Of a stretch of DNA of 25,797 nt, positions 14,469-22,216 are shown piece after piece. The position numbers were made by a program, and so were the translations under genes. The notes below the pieces were generated by a model that ran no database searches, was not told the DNA's origin, and saw nothing but the letters and a program-made list of their open reading frames with translations. Within the stretch, counting starts at the first letter, position 1. The number at the start of each line of letters is the position of its first letter. This DNA comes from a virus, in the IMG/VR virus record IMGVR_UViG_3300024273_000600, positions 1 through 25,797 of that record; one strand, 5' to 3'.

Positions 14469-14495
14469 AAAAAAAATCCTCGCATTTCGCAAGGA
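14469..14495 (-). terminator. Strong rho-independent terminator
   Basis: Minus-strand RNA: UCCUUGC, loop GAAAU, GCGAGGA (7 bp including one U-G pair), then U8 and CAU. The U-G pair would be an A-C mismatch in plus-strand RNA, so the element is oriented for minus-strand transcription. Confidence 0.8.
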
Positions 14496-14514
14496 CAATT
14501 GAGCGTATAAAGGA

Positions 14515-14526
14515 ACGCGCGCGCGT
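14515..14526. other. 12-bp GC palindrome ACGCGCGCGCGT
   Basis: An alternating CG tract, perfectly palindromic, in otherwise AT-rich non-coding DNA just beyond the strong terminator. Purpose unknown; alternating CG can adopt unusual helical forms. Confidence 0.5.
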
Positions 14527-14581
14527 AGCATGAATGATTCTTTAAGTCAAGCACAAAAAGCATGAAGAAACATATAGAAAC

Positions 14582-14641
14582 ATTCAGATATTTGAATGTG
14601 TTATTCCCCTAGATCATATAGAAACATTCAGATGCTTGAAT
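14582..14641. repeat. Two further palindromic boxes in a 44-bp repeat
   Basis: Boxes ATTCAGATATTTGAAT (14582-14597) and ATTCAGATGCTTGAAT (14626-14641). Both are preceded by the same 13 nt (CATATAGAAACAT...; from 14571 and 14615), giving a 44-bp direct repeat. Same arms as the four boxes at 14347-14453. Confidence 0.7.
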
Positions 14642-14749
14642 ATGTCAAAAAGAATCGCTTTGGCGCGTCGAAAAGAAGCGGCACGGGGGACATCGCGCGT
14701 TTCATCTCTAATGATACCCACTGACATTTTTTTTATTTTTTTAGAAATC

Positions 14750-15217
14750 TCACCATTTCCCTTGGTTCTGTCCAAGGAGATAGAGTCCATAGCCAGCAAA
14801 GGCTACTGTTACAGCTACGATAAGGAACCCTACGCCCCAAGATATCATAGCATCTATCATTTCTTTTTTGCGGTACTCATGCTTCTCGCGTTGAGCTTTC
14901 ATAGTCCTAATAGTCTTCTTATAATCTTCAAGACCTTGCATACCATATGTATACATAATCATTACCTCTAGGTCTTTTTTTAGTGCGTCTACTTTCTGCT
15001 TTGCGATAAAAGCATTAGCAGCTTCCTTCTCATATGAGCTAGAGAAGCTTTTGTAGAACGGTGGGTCTTTAGCTTTTTCAGCTGAATAGTTGATATCACT
15101 TAGAGCCCCAGCGAAGGAGCTAAGAGCATTCGAAGCATCTCTGCCAGCACTCAAGAGTGACTTAATTTGACCAACAGCTGACGAAGCAATAGCTAGAGCG
15201 CTAATTGGATCAATCAT
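14750..15217 (-). CDS. Membrane-anchored protein following the terminase
   Basis: 155 residues from ATG 15217, which overlaps the stop of the 58-aa gene (ATGA); an in-frame ATG at 15250 would add 11 residues. It begins MIDPISALAIASSAVG, has a long charged helical middle (about 65-120, EKEAANAFIAKQKVDALKK) and one C-terminal transmembrane segment (about 125-148). Similar proteins ('DPISA...' start, 'YTYG.QG...Y' middle, C-terminal helix) occur in other podoviruses near terminase, but I know no proven function. Lysis or ejection roles are possible. It is the last gene before the non-coding junction. Confidence 0.75.
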   Translation of the reverse strand: MIDPISALAIASSAVGQIKSLLSAGRDASNALSSFAGALSDINYSAEKAKDPPFYKSFSSSYEKEAANAFIAKQKVDALKKDLEVMIMYTYGMQGLEDYKKTIRTMKAQREKHEYRKKEMIDAMISWGVGFLIVAVTVAFAGYGLYLLGQNQGKW

Positions 15218-15390
15218 TGAGTAATGTCTTTCTTTCGTTGAAGTGGACATCGAGCATCGGGGTGGATGTGGTAGGAGTAGTTTCTTGAGGAAGTCTCTTG
15301 AGCTTCGTGATACACACAGACCTTCCTAAAGGTATTCACCCCATCTAACCAAAAGTGGTTGTAGCCAACGAATACTAGCACAAGTAACAT
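15214..15390 (-). CDS. Small N-anchored protein, possible lysis accessory
   Basis: 58 residues: MLLVLVFVGYNHFWLDG start (short hydrophobic anchor), then 'FRKVCVYHEAQETSSRNYSYHIHPDARC' with two cysteines. AAGGAT lies 5 nt before the ATG at 15390, and its TGA overlaps the next start. A candidate phage promoter sits 15 nt upstream. Position after terminase and an N-terminal anchor would suit a spanin-like or lysis-accessory protein, but no sequence motif proves it. Confidence 0.55.
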   Translation of the reverse strand: MLLVLVFVGYNHFWLDGVNTFRKVCVYHEAQETSSRNYSYHIHPDARCPLQRKKDITQ

Positions 15391-15404
15391 GGGGTATCCT
15401 TATA

Positions 15405-15419
15405 ACTATAGACATCTAA
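15405..15419 (-). promoter_or_regulatory. Candidate phage RNA polymerase promoter
   Basis: Minus strand TTAGATGTCTATAGT. It matches 5502-5488 at 12 of 15 positions and contains CTATAG, like the T7 initiation site. There is no -35 box at sigma70 spacing. A +1 G at 15406 would give a 15-nt leader with the ribosome site before the 58-aa gene. Confidence 0.45.
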
Positions 15420-15473
15420 CCCAGACTTGTGGAGCTAGACATAAAACCTAGGGTGGGAGTTGTAGTAGTTCCT

Positions 15474-15523
15474 CTTAAAGATACTTAAAGATACTTAAAG
15501 ATACTTTAAGATACTTAAAGATT
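15474..15523. repeat. Decamer tandem array (CTTAAAGATA)n
   Basis: Five 10-bp units starting at 15474, 15484, 15494, 15504 (variant CTTTAAGATA) and 15514 (last base T), then an AT-rich tail (CTTATATACTTATATAT). It lies between the terminase stop and the 58-aa gene. T7 carries arrays of short CCTAAAG-type repeats next to its terminal repeats, and this array may be the counterpart. Confidence 0.8.
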
Positions 15524-15578
15524 CTTATATACTTATATATCCTCACCCTTGGATTGTCTTTTCATTTGAAGTAGACTA

Positions 15579-17276
15579 CTACGAATATGCTTTTAATCTT
15601 TTTAAAGCTGGTTTAGATGATGATTTCTTCTGGTTAAGACTCTTAAAGATATTAGCTCGACGTTTGAGCTCGTCTTCTACTTGCTTCCTCTTATACATAC
15701 CAAGAGCTATCTCACTATTCTGCTTCAATATACCATACTCGTTCCAGAACTGGACACCTAAAGTCAAGGCATCAAGCCTATCGTCATGCACCAAAGCTCC
15801 CCTATCCTTTGTAATATGGGTCATCTGGTAGATAAGCGAGTAGTAAATGTTCTTAGGCTCACTTAAACCAAACTCAATATCCTTCTTTATAGCCGAATAA
15901 TCGAATACAAGACGATGCTGGTTCATCAAAGGTTCCAAAGAATCTATAATACGCTTCTCCTTTTGGATGTTATTGCGTATTTCTTCTATACCAACTGGGT
16001 AAATGGCGTGTAACACAGGCATCATAAGGTTGGTAAACATACCATCACCAAAGTTACTTTCGACTACAATCTTATTAACCCTATGTTCTTTAGCTATTTC
16101 ACTAAGCTTTACGAGGTTACTTTCCTCATATCCACCCTTCATACCACCAAAAGCTGGCACAAAGACCTTACCAAGGAGATGATTTACTACAGCCCACCCC
16201 ATTTCATCCTGACCACGACCACTAGGGTCGATAGCAAGTACACTACCTTCATAGCCACCGAAGGCTTCTTGCCCAGAAGGCCGCTGGAAGGTGTCTCCAG
16301 AGAAGCCTAGGTTGGGTATATCCGTAACGCTATCGTGGCTCTGAGAGCTCCACAGGAGCTTTGTAGGGGCCTCCATAGCACCCATATCAGTTATGATTAA
16401 ATCCTTAGTCTTAAGTGGGTACTTTTCAGAGTCACTAAGAGTCGTATCGATCATAAACTGTAGCTTAAAACCACTCCTACCATAGCTCAATTCACGCTGG
16501 TACAAGTCTTCCTCGTTAAACCTACTATCAATAGGGGTATTAATCAACATTGGATTCTTAGCCATATCCTCTACTATGTAGTCTGCCAAGCAACCTTGGT
16601 AACTATCAGTATTCTCAGGATACCTAGCAGGGTATATACGGGTAACATAGCCCTTATCTCTCAACCTAGCATAGATAGACTCAGAGGTTTGGGGTGTTCC
16701 TAGTACAAGTATCTGGGCATTAGTAGTAGTCTGTAGAATAGCCTCGTATTCAGCTACTTGATTCAGTAGGTCTTGCCTACGTCTTTCAGTTGCAGAGTTC
16801 TGCTGGCCCTCAACGTCATCTGAGATGAGTAGCGAAGCACGATTACCCTGTAGCTGGGAGGTGATACCTAGTGCCTTGACACTAGGCTGTACGGATACAT
16901 TGCAACCATTAACATCGAAGGATACAACGGAGCTACGCTGGTCGGATCGGGGCTGTAGGTGCTCAAGAATAGGCATCGTATCGATTAGTTTCCTAATAAA
17001 TATTGAGATGTTATCTGAGTGATTACCTGACTGCGATACAATCAAAATCTTTTCGTTAGGGTCGCGCAGCAAACGCCATGCAACATAGGCTCCTGTAATC
17101 CAAGTCTTGCCAATACCACGCAAAGCTTCTAGCTGTGAGCGCTTGTGGCCTTCCTGCAAGTAATCAGCTATATAATACTGCATACGAGTAGGGGATGGTA
17201 GTCGTAAATGCTCCCAAGTAATCTTAAGGAATACCTTAAAATCTTTAATCGCACTTTCTATTTCATGCTTCTCCAT
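15579..17276 (-). CDS. Terminase large subunit (T7 gp19-like)
   Basis: 565 residues (T7 gp19 is 586): the packaging motor. ATPase: Walker A RGIGKT (53-58), 'KILIVSQSG' motif, Walker B LLISDDVEG (149-157), and 'ILVLGTPQT' coupling motif (189-197). RNase H-like nuclease: D350 in VLAIDPSGRG, E406 in VVESNFGDG, D499/D502 in HDDRLDALTLG. The C-terminus is basic (KKSSSKPALKRLKAYS). It drives DNA into proheads and cuts concatemers. AAAGGAGAA lies before the ATG at 17276; the 100-nt structured spacer separates it from the small subunit. Confidence 0.96.
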   Translation of the reverse strand: MEKHEIESAIKDFKVFLKITWEHLRLPSPTRMQYYIADYLQEGHKRSQLEALRGIGKTWITGAYVAWRLLRDPNEKILIVSQSGNHSDNISIFIRKLIDTMPILEHLQPRSDQRSSVVSFDVNGCNVSVQPSVKALGITSQLQGNRASLLISDDVEGQQNSATERRRQDLLNQVAEYEAILQTTTNAQILVLGTPQTSESIYARLRDKGYVTRIYPARYPENTDSYQGCLADYIVEDMAKNPMLINTPIDSRFNEEDLYQRELSYGRSGFKLQFMIDTTLSDSEKYPLKTKDLIITDMGAMEAPTKLLWSSQSHDSVTDIPNLGFSGDTFQRPSGQEAFGGYEGSVLAIDPSGRGQDEMGWAVVNHLLGKVFVPAFGGMKGGYEESNLVKLSEIAKEHRVNKIVVESNFGDGMFTNLMMPVLHAIYPVGIEEIRNNIQKEKRIIDSLEPLMNQHRLVFDYSAIKKDIEFGLSEPKNIYYSLIYQMTHITKDRGALVHDDRLDALTLGVQFWNEYGILKQNSEIALGMYKRKQVEDELKRRANIFKSLNQKKSSSKPALKRLKAYS

Positions 17277-17295
17277 AAATTCTCCTTTATCACAT

Positions 17296-17373
17296 AGAGG
17301 CCATAGGAGCCCCGTACAGCCCTTCTAGCCTTCTCAGGTAGGTAGGGTTATCTCAGGCTCTCTGATGGCCTCT
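17296..17373 (-). other. Long stem-loop between the two terminase genes
   Basis: AGAGGCCAT (17296-17304) is perfectly complementary to ATGGCCTCT (17365-17373). A second 5-bp helix, GAGCC (17307-17311) with GGCTC (17356-17360), nests inside it. The spacer is GC-rich compared with its surroundings. Could be an RNA element controlling terS/terL ratio or a processing site; not followed by a U-run. Confidence 0.6.
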
Positions 17374-17381
17374 AGCGGCCC

Positions 17382-17642
17382 TTAATGAGCTCTTGAAGCA
17401 ATAGCAAGCATATCATCTACACTGAAGGCATCTGACTTAGACTCTTCAGCGATACGTTTGATTGATTCAGTTAAGCTCATCATCGTTTCAGACTCAACAA
17501 TGTCAGCTGTGATATCATTGTCTTTAAGGAATCTGATGGCATGGGCTAATATTTTAGGGTCGTCTAGGTTAGCAGCTAGGGATTTAGCTACTAGACCATG
17601 AAGACCATTGAGTTCGTCAAGTGATGCTTTGTCTTTAGACAT
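17382..17642 (-). CDS. Terminase small subunit (T7 gp18-like)
   Basis: 86 residues (T7 gp18 is 89), all-helical and acidic: 'LNGLHGLVAKSLAANLDDPKILAHAIRFLKDNDIT', then 'FSVDDMLAIASRAH'. Size, position between the gp16-like protein and the large terminase, and the 'DPKI...AI.FLKDN.I' pattern support it. Family role: recognises concatemeric DNA and regulates the large subunit. Begins 2 nt before the gp16-like stop region with AGGAC upstream. Confidence 0.85.
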   Translation of the reverse strand: MSKDKASLDELNGLHGLVAKSLAANLDDPKILAHAIRFLKDNDITADIVESETMMSLTESIKRIAEESKSDAFSVDDMLAIASRAH

Positions 17643-17643
17643 C

Positions 17644-20600
17644 TTATTTTTGTCCTAATAGTTCGGTTAGTTCGGTAGTCAGTTGTTTTGTCAAAAAGAA
17701 AGTACCAAGACCTGTTGTACCAACAGCACGGTTAAGATCAGCCTGAGTAGCTTTTGCATACGGTGATATGTAGTTCATAGCAGTTATTGGAATACTTGCT
17801 AAATCAGATACATAACTTTCAGCTGCAAAGAAAGAGGCTTGTTTACCATAGGTATTAAAAATTGGTTCATCAACTATACCTTTAGCTCCAAGATCAATAA
17901 TATTTGGAAGAAAGCTTGCGTAAGTAGACATAGAAAAACTATTAGCAGCAATACGCTCTGGTGTCATCATTTTGTCTAGCTTTTCTTTATCATTACCGTA
18001 CATGACATGAGCTTTAGCAATATAAGATACAGACGCAAAGGCTGCTTGATAGCCCCAGTTGCCAAAGGTATCCATCATCTCTTTACCGCCACGGGATATG
18101 TCCATAAGACCTTTAGATAATTGCTTGTTGTAAGCAACTAACATATAGCTTTTAAGATTCATAGCCATGTTACCATAGATGGTATCACCAATAAGCTGGC
18201 CTTGCACCATAACTGCATTCTGGTCGCCGAGGTTAGCGCGTTGAATTAACTCAGCGTTGCGTCTACGAACACCCATACTCCATTGATGACCTATATTGTC
18301 ATCCCATTTATCAAGATTAAGAAGTGGGTAGTTAGGATTCTTATCACTAAAACGATTGATTTGAGAAACAATCTTATCAGTCATCTCATTAGTAAATCCA
18401 AACTTTCTAAAGTAATCGTAGCCTTTAGTGTTCATACCTTTTTGAGCAAAGTTAAGCATTTTACGTCTTGCAGCAAGTGAGCTCCAATATTCTAAAATAG
18501 CTGTACCACTTTTAACCCCGCCTAATAAAGCTGTTGCTTCAGCAAGAACATCGGAACCTCTTTCAAGTTTAGCAGAAAGTTCTGATCCAGTTCTACCAGC
18601 TTTACTAATAACCCCTTCAAATAATGTATCTTCCAACCTCAAAGCAGAAATATTTTGGCCTAGTTCTGGTGCAAGACCAACGTGTAGGCTGTTCTCCCAA
18701 AAGACTGCTGAAGCATCTTTACCTCTGTAAGCTTTAGATAAGTCTCTTAAAGCTGGTATTGTTTTAAACATGTTAACTACACCGTGGGCATGGGTAGTTT
18801 GAGCAAGCTCACTAGCCATAGAAAACCAAGTAGCACCTAGTTTAGCAAAGCGTACTAAATTATTCATTGAACGAACAACACGCCAAGCATCCCCATTTGG
18901 ATCAGTTTTTGTGCTTTTACCTAAAAGATCAGCCATAGTATTATCAAAGATATCTAAATCACTTTTACCTTTAGAAGATAAATTACCAGATACACCACGC
19001 AGTTCTTTTTCAATATTATTGCGTAGTTTTAGAATATCTTGTCTGTTTTGAAATCCTAGTTGTCTAAGAGCAGTGTCACCACCCATAGTTCTACCATATC
19101 TGCCCCATAGACTTTGAACATCTGTGTCTAGGAACTTTTTAAGAGCAATAACTTCCCCATTCTTAGTTGTAATAGTCGCATTTAAATCTAATGGCGTTCT
19201 AAATTTACTAGATGATGCAAGACCTTTTTGACTAGCTGATTTAGCAGCTTCTGTTTCTGTTTTTAGTAGTACAGCTTCTGCATCCGATAAACCTAATAGT
19301 TCTTGAAGCTCATCAATAGCTTTTCGCATGGCATCATCTTGAACAAGATACATTTCCTTACCTGTAGTTGGTGAGGATTTTTGAAACATCCGTTTAGTGA
19401 ATTGTTCGGTTGCCTTTTTAACCTGTTCTTTAGTCACACTATGACTTAATTTTGCCATTTGAGATTCAAGGCTTTTTTTGACAAGGTTTTTAAATTCAAC
19501 TCTTGTAAAATCACCAGCATCTTTACTAGCTTGTATTAAATCTTTTTGCCACCTTCTAGTAAGGTAGTCATCTTTTCTTTTAATACTTCCATCAATAAAC
19601 TTAGGATGTTCGGCTCTATAAAGAACATCAAAAGAATCACCACTCATTTTAGCATTTGCTTGTTCAATTTTTGCAAGTAGGGCTGGGTCAAGTGATCTAC
19701 TAAGAGGTGTGTCAATACCATAATGTACTTCACCCACTAACCTATAAAAGTTTTCTTGTGATTGTGGTGAAAAACGACTTCTTAGTACTCCCTTACCATA
19801 AGTTGTGTTCATAAACTCTAGATATATAGGATCAAAGTTTTTTTTAAAAGCATTTGTAATATTGTCTTTAACTATGTCTCTTGTAGCAGTAGCTTTAAAC
19901 CCTGCTTCTGGTTGTGGGCCTTTTAAAACATCATGGAAAAGCTGATCCCCAACAGATTTCATTGTTGGTGAGTCTGATTTTGAAAAATGAGAGGTAATAT
20001 TAAACTGTAGATTTTCAACAGTACCTCTCTGCTTTTCACTAATTACACCAGCAGCTTTTGCATTTATAGAATCAGTAAAATTATTTTTAAGTATTAATAC
20101 AGATTCTTTATCATATTTAAGTGGATTGTAGATGCCACCAAGAACACCCCCACCTACTACAGCGACCAGCATGTCTAATTCTGTACGCTCTGTAGGAGAG
20201 GCTATTTGTTTGACAGTTTCAAAAGAGCCTTCAACAGTACCCATAAGCATGGCACGACCTGTATAGCTTTTGTTCATATTAACAAACAATGAACCTAATT
20301 TGCCAGCAGCAGAGGCTTTTTGAAAAGCTGAAAGTAATGGCACATCAGCAAGGTAAGAACCAAACTCATATAAAGTACCCTCAATACCTAGCTCGTCTAA
20401 GTATTCTTTATTTACTGTAAAGTTTGTATATTTTTGTTGTAACCACTCACCATGTTGTCTGTTTTTAGCACCAGATATCTCATCATAGTAATCACGCCCT
20501 ACGTTTTTAAACAAATCTTTATTCTGTTTAATGTCAAAAGATGGGTCTAAATTTTGCATAAAAGCTGTACCAGCATCGTGTACAATATTTAAACCTACAC

Positions 20601-20727
20601 CAGCTAAACTATTATCAGCAAGAGAAGCTGCTATTGCACCTATGCGTGATGGGCTAGGCATTGCCGTGGAACCGTCACCAGAAGGTAATGGCGGTACAGC
20701 TGGTATCATATCAAGTACATCTGCCAT
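17644..20727 (-). CDS. Internal virion protein, gp16-like
   Basis: 1027 residues, against 1318 for T7 gp16. Long and mostly helical, with hydrophobic patches (for example VAVVGGGVLGGIY near residues 188-200) and a region of 'ANSFSMSTYASFLPNIIDLGAKG' near the C-terminus. It has no lytic transglycosylase domain at the N-terminus, where T7 gp16 has one; a lysozyme-like segment is found in the upstream 492-aa protein instead. Presumed role: part of the ejected core that forms the conduit across the envelope. ATG 20727 with AAGGAAAAA upstream; the gene directly follows the 492-aa gene and precedes the small terminase. Confidence 0.8.
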   Translation of the reverse strand: MADVLDMIPAVPPLPSGDGSTAMPSPSRIGAIAASLADNSLAGVGLNIVHDAGTAFMQNLDPSFDIKQNKDLFKNVGRDYYDEISGAKNRQHGEWLQQKYTNFTVNKEYLDELGIEGTLYEFGSYLADVPLLSAFQKASAAGKLGSLFVNMNKSYTGRAMLMGTVEGSFETVKQIASPTERTELDMLVAVVGGGVLGGIYNPLKYDKESVLILKNNFTDSINAKAAGVISEKQRGTVENLQFNITSHFSKSDSPTMKSVGDQLFHDVLKGPQPEAGFKATATRDIVKDNITNAFKKNFDPIYLEFMNTTYGKGVLRSRFSPQSQENFYRLVGEVHYGIDTPLSRSLDPALLAKIEQANAKMSGDSFDVLYRAEHPKFIDGSIKRKDDYLTRRWQKDLIQASKDAGDFTRVEFKNLVKKSLESQMAKLSHSVTKEQVKKATEQFTKRMFQKSSPTTGKEMYLVQDDAMRKAIDELQELLGLSDAEAVLLKTETEAAKSASQKGLASSSKFRTPLDLNATITTKNGEVIALKKFLDTDVQSLWGRYGRTMGGDTALRQLGFQNRQDILKLRNNIEKELRGVSGNLSSKGKSDLDIFDNTMADLLGKSTKTDPNGDAWRVVRSMNNLVRFAKLGATWFSMASELAQTTHAHGVVNMFKTIPALRDLSKAYRGKDASAVFWENSLHVGLAPELGQNISALRLEDTLFEGVISKAGRTGSELSAKLERGSDVLAEATALLGGVKSGTAILEYWSSLAARRKMLNFAQKGMNTKGYDYFRKFGFTNEMTDKIVSQINRFSDKNPNYPLLNLDKWDDNIGHQWSMGVRRRNAELIQRANLGDQNAVMVQGQLIGDTIYGNMAMNLKSYMLVAYNKQLSKGLMDISRGGKEMMDTFGNWGYQAAFASVSYIAKAHVMYGNDKEKLDKMMTPERIAANSFSMSTYASFLPNIIDLGAKGIVDEPIFNTYGKQASFFAAESYVSDLASIPITAMNYISPYAKATQADLNRAVGTTGLGTFFLTKQLTTELTELLGQK

Positions 20728-20736
20728 ATTTTTTCC

Positions 20737-22215
20737 TTATTTTGGCGATTCACCAACTGGTTTTACGTCAGCTGGTTTAGGCTCAGATACTTTTGGAAGA
20801 GTAAATTTTGAAGTTTCATCATTTATCCATTGACCATTTGAACCTAATGTTTGAATTTCATATTCATTTTTATAGTCTACACTTTTTCTATTTGTATTAT
20901 CAGAGTGAATAAGTTTATTATTTTTTCCATAATACTTCATAATAGTTTTATCACCAGTATTATCAGCTTGTACTTTTACAATTTTTTCCCCTTTAACAGC
21001 GGTATGTAATATATTCCAATCAGTAGCTCTGCGATTTGCAAGTCCAACGGAAGCACCTGATGTTTCTACACCAGTTTTATATCTATCATTTGTAAAAGTA
21101 GTTGTTGTTAATAATGCTTCATGTAAGTTCTTTTGGTTTGGCTTCTCTTTAACAAGTTCTTTATAAAAACTTTCTTTATTATTAAAGAAACCTTCTCCAA
21201 TATTCCAACCAAGATTAACAACAGTTTCTTTTATTGTATCATCCATACTGGCCCAATTAACACCCGCTTCTTCAATCTTTTTTTTAGCTTTAAGCGTAAA
21301 AGATTCTAACACAAAATTAGAAAAATCTTCGTCTGTTTTAAAGGAACTACGTCTAATTGTGATTCCATCAACTTTTTTAAAAGCTTTTGAAGTGTCTAAT
21401 TTTTTTGGATCGAAATTATCAATATCTTTCCATTTACCCTGCTTTACTTCAATGATTTCTGTATCACTAACTTTATACATTAAACCTTCTGGTACAGTTC
21501 CACCTATCATAGTAATATTGAAATCACCAGCTTGATGAGATAAGCTTCCTTCTTTACCACCCGTAAAAGAAGTAAATATTTTGTTAACTAAGGGAGATAT
21601 ATCAGTCCTTTTAAAGTCTTTAAGTTTATTATCCCCATAAACAGCTCTAAAATTTGCTAGTGCCATTTGTGTTTTTGACCCACTTATTCCGTCAGCTTTA
21701 TAAACTCCTTCATCAGAAGCCCCAGTAAGTTTTTGAATAGCTGTAATTTCTTCTGGTGATCTACCAGATAAAAACAATTCAGAAGCTCTTAGTGCTGTTG
21801 GGGCTATAGTTAAAGTAGACTCTTTTCCCATAGTAGCCTTATTTAAAGCTGGTAAACATTGTTCTGCGGTTTCTAATCCATTTTTACCACACGCTTTTAC
21901 AAGTTCTCTACCAAGTTCAACATTATAAAGAACAGCATTTTTTTGTGTTGTATCAAATGAATATGTATTTGATGCTGTTAAGGTAGGCAGTACTGGTGCG
22001 TTTATACCATAAGAAGATTTTTGAGATGTTGTTTCATTAAAACCATCTTTTCTGGGAGTAAAGTCATCATTACCTAATGGTTTTATATCAATCTGTGATT
22101 GTGCTTTATAAGTTTGAGCAAGCACTTTTTCAGCTACTAAGTCTGTGAAGCCGCTATCTTTTTTTTGTGCGGCTCCAAACCCTTCTGATGCTATGTGTGA
22201 AACACTATGTGCCAT
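20737..22215 (-). CDS. Internal virion protein with peptidoglycan-binding and lysozyme-like segments
   Basis: 492 residues from ATG 22215 (MAHSVSHIASEGFG), chosen because it follows the upstream stop and has AGGAAA. An upstream in-frame ATG (22326) would run 110 nt into the previous gene. Residues about 156-195 (ITAIQKLTGASDEGVYKADGISGSKTQMALANFR) resemble a PG_binding_1 repeat. Residues about 325-405 resemble the C-terminal half of GH24/T4-type lysozymes (VVNLGWNIGEGFF...; GLANRR.TDWNIL). The usual N-terminal catalytic 'E...Y.D..G..TIGYGH' block is not clear, so activity is uncertain. Probably supplies the cell-wall step of DNA entry that T7 gp16 performs itself. Confidence 0.7.
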   Translation of the reverse strand: MAHSVSHIASEGFGAAQKKDSGFTDLVAEKVLAQTYKAQSQIDIKPLGNDDFTPRKDGFNETTSQKSSYGINAPVLPTLTASNTYSFDTTQKNAVLYNVELGRELVKACGKNGLETAEQCLPALNKATMGKESTLTIAPTALRASELFLSGRSPEEITAIQKLTGASDEGVYKADGISGSKTQMALANFRAVYGDNKLKDFKRTDISPLVNKIFTSFTGGKEGSLSHQAGDFNITMIGGTVPEGLMYKVSDTEIIEVKQGKWKDIDNFDPKKLDTSKAFKKVDGITIRRSSFKTDEDFSNFVLESFTLKAKKKIEEAGVNWASMDDTIKETVVNLGWNIGEGFFNNKESFYKELVKEKPNQKNLHEALLTTTTFTNDRYKTGVETSGASVGLANRRATDWNILHTAVKGEKIVKVQADNTGDKTIMKYYGKNNKLIHSDNTNRKSVDYKNEYEIQTLGSNGQWINDETSKFTLPKVSEPKPADVKPVGESPK

Positions 22216-22216
22216 A

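Noticed and set aside
14270-14563. 97-codon minus-strand frame across the repeat region
   Set aside because: It is built from the palindromic repeats and both terminator hairpins, contains repetitive peptides and a poly-His end derived from GATGATG, and has no ribosome site.
14620-14648. TTGACA at 14648-14643 (minus strand) as a promoter
   Set aside because: At 16-18 nt spacing there is no -10 box; the nearest TATATG is 22 nt away.
14614-14799. 61-codon minus-strand frame overlapping the end of the 155-aa gene
   Set aside because: No ribosome site, overlaps a better gene, and its C-terminus lies within a palindromic box.
14636-14971. 111-codon plus-strand frame, the only candidate opposite-strand gene near the junction
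   Set aside because: Most of it is antisense to the 155-aa gene, there is no ribosome site, and the start lies in a palindromic box.
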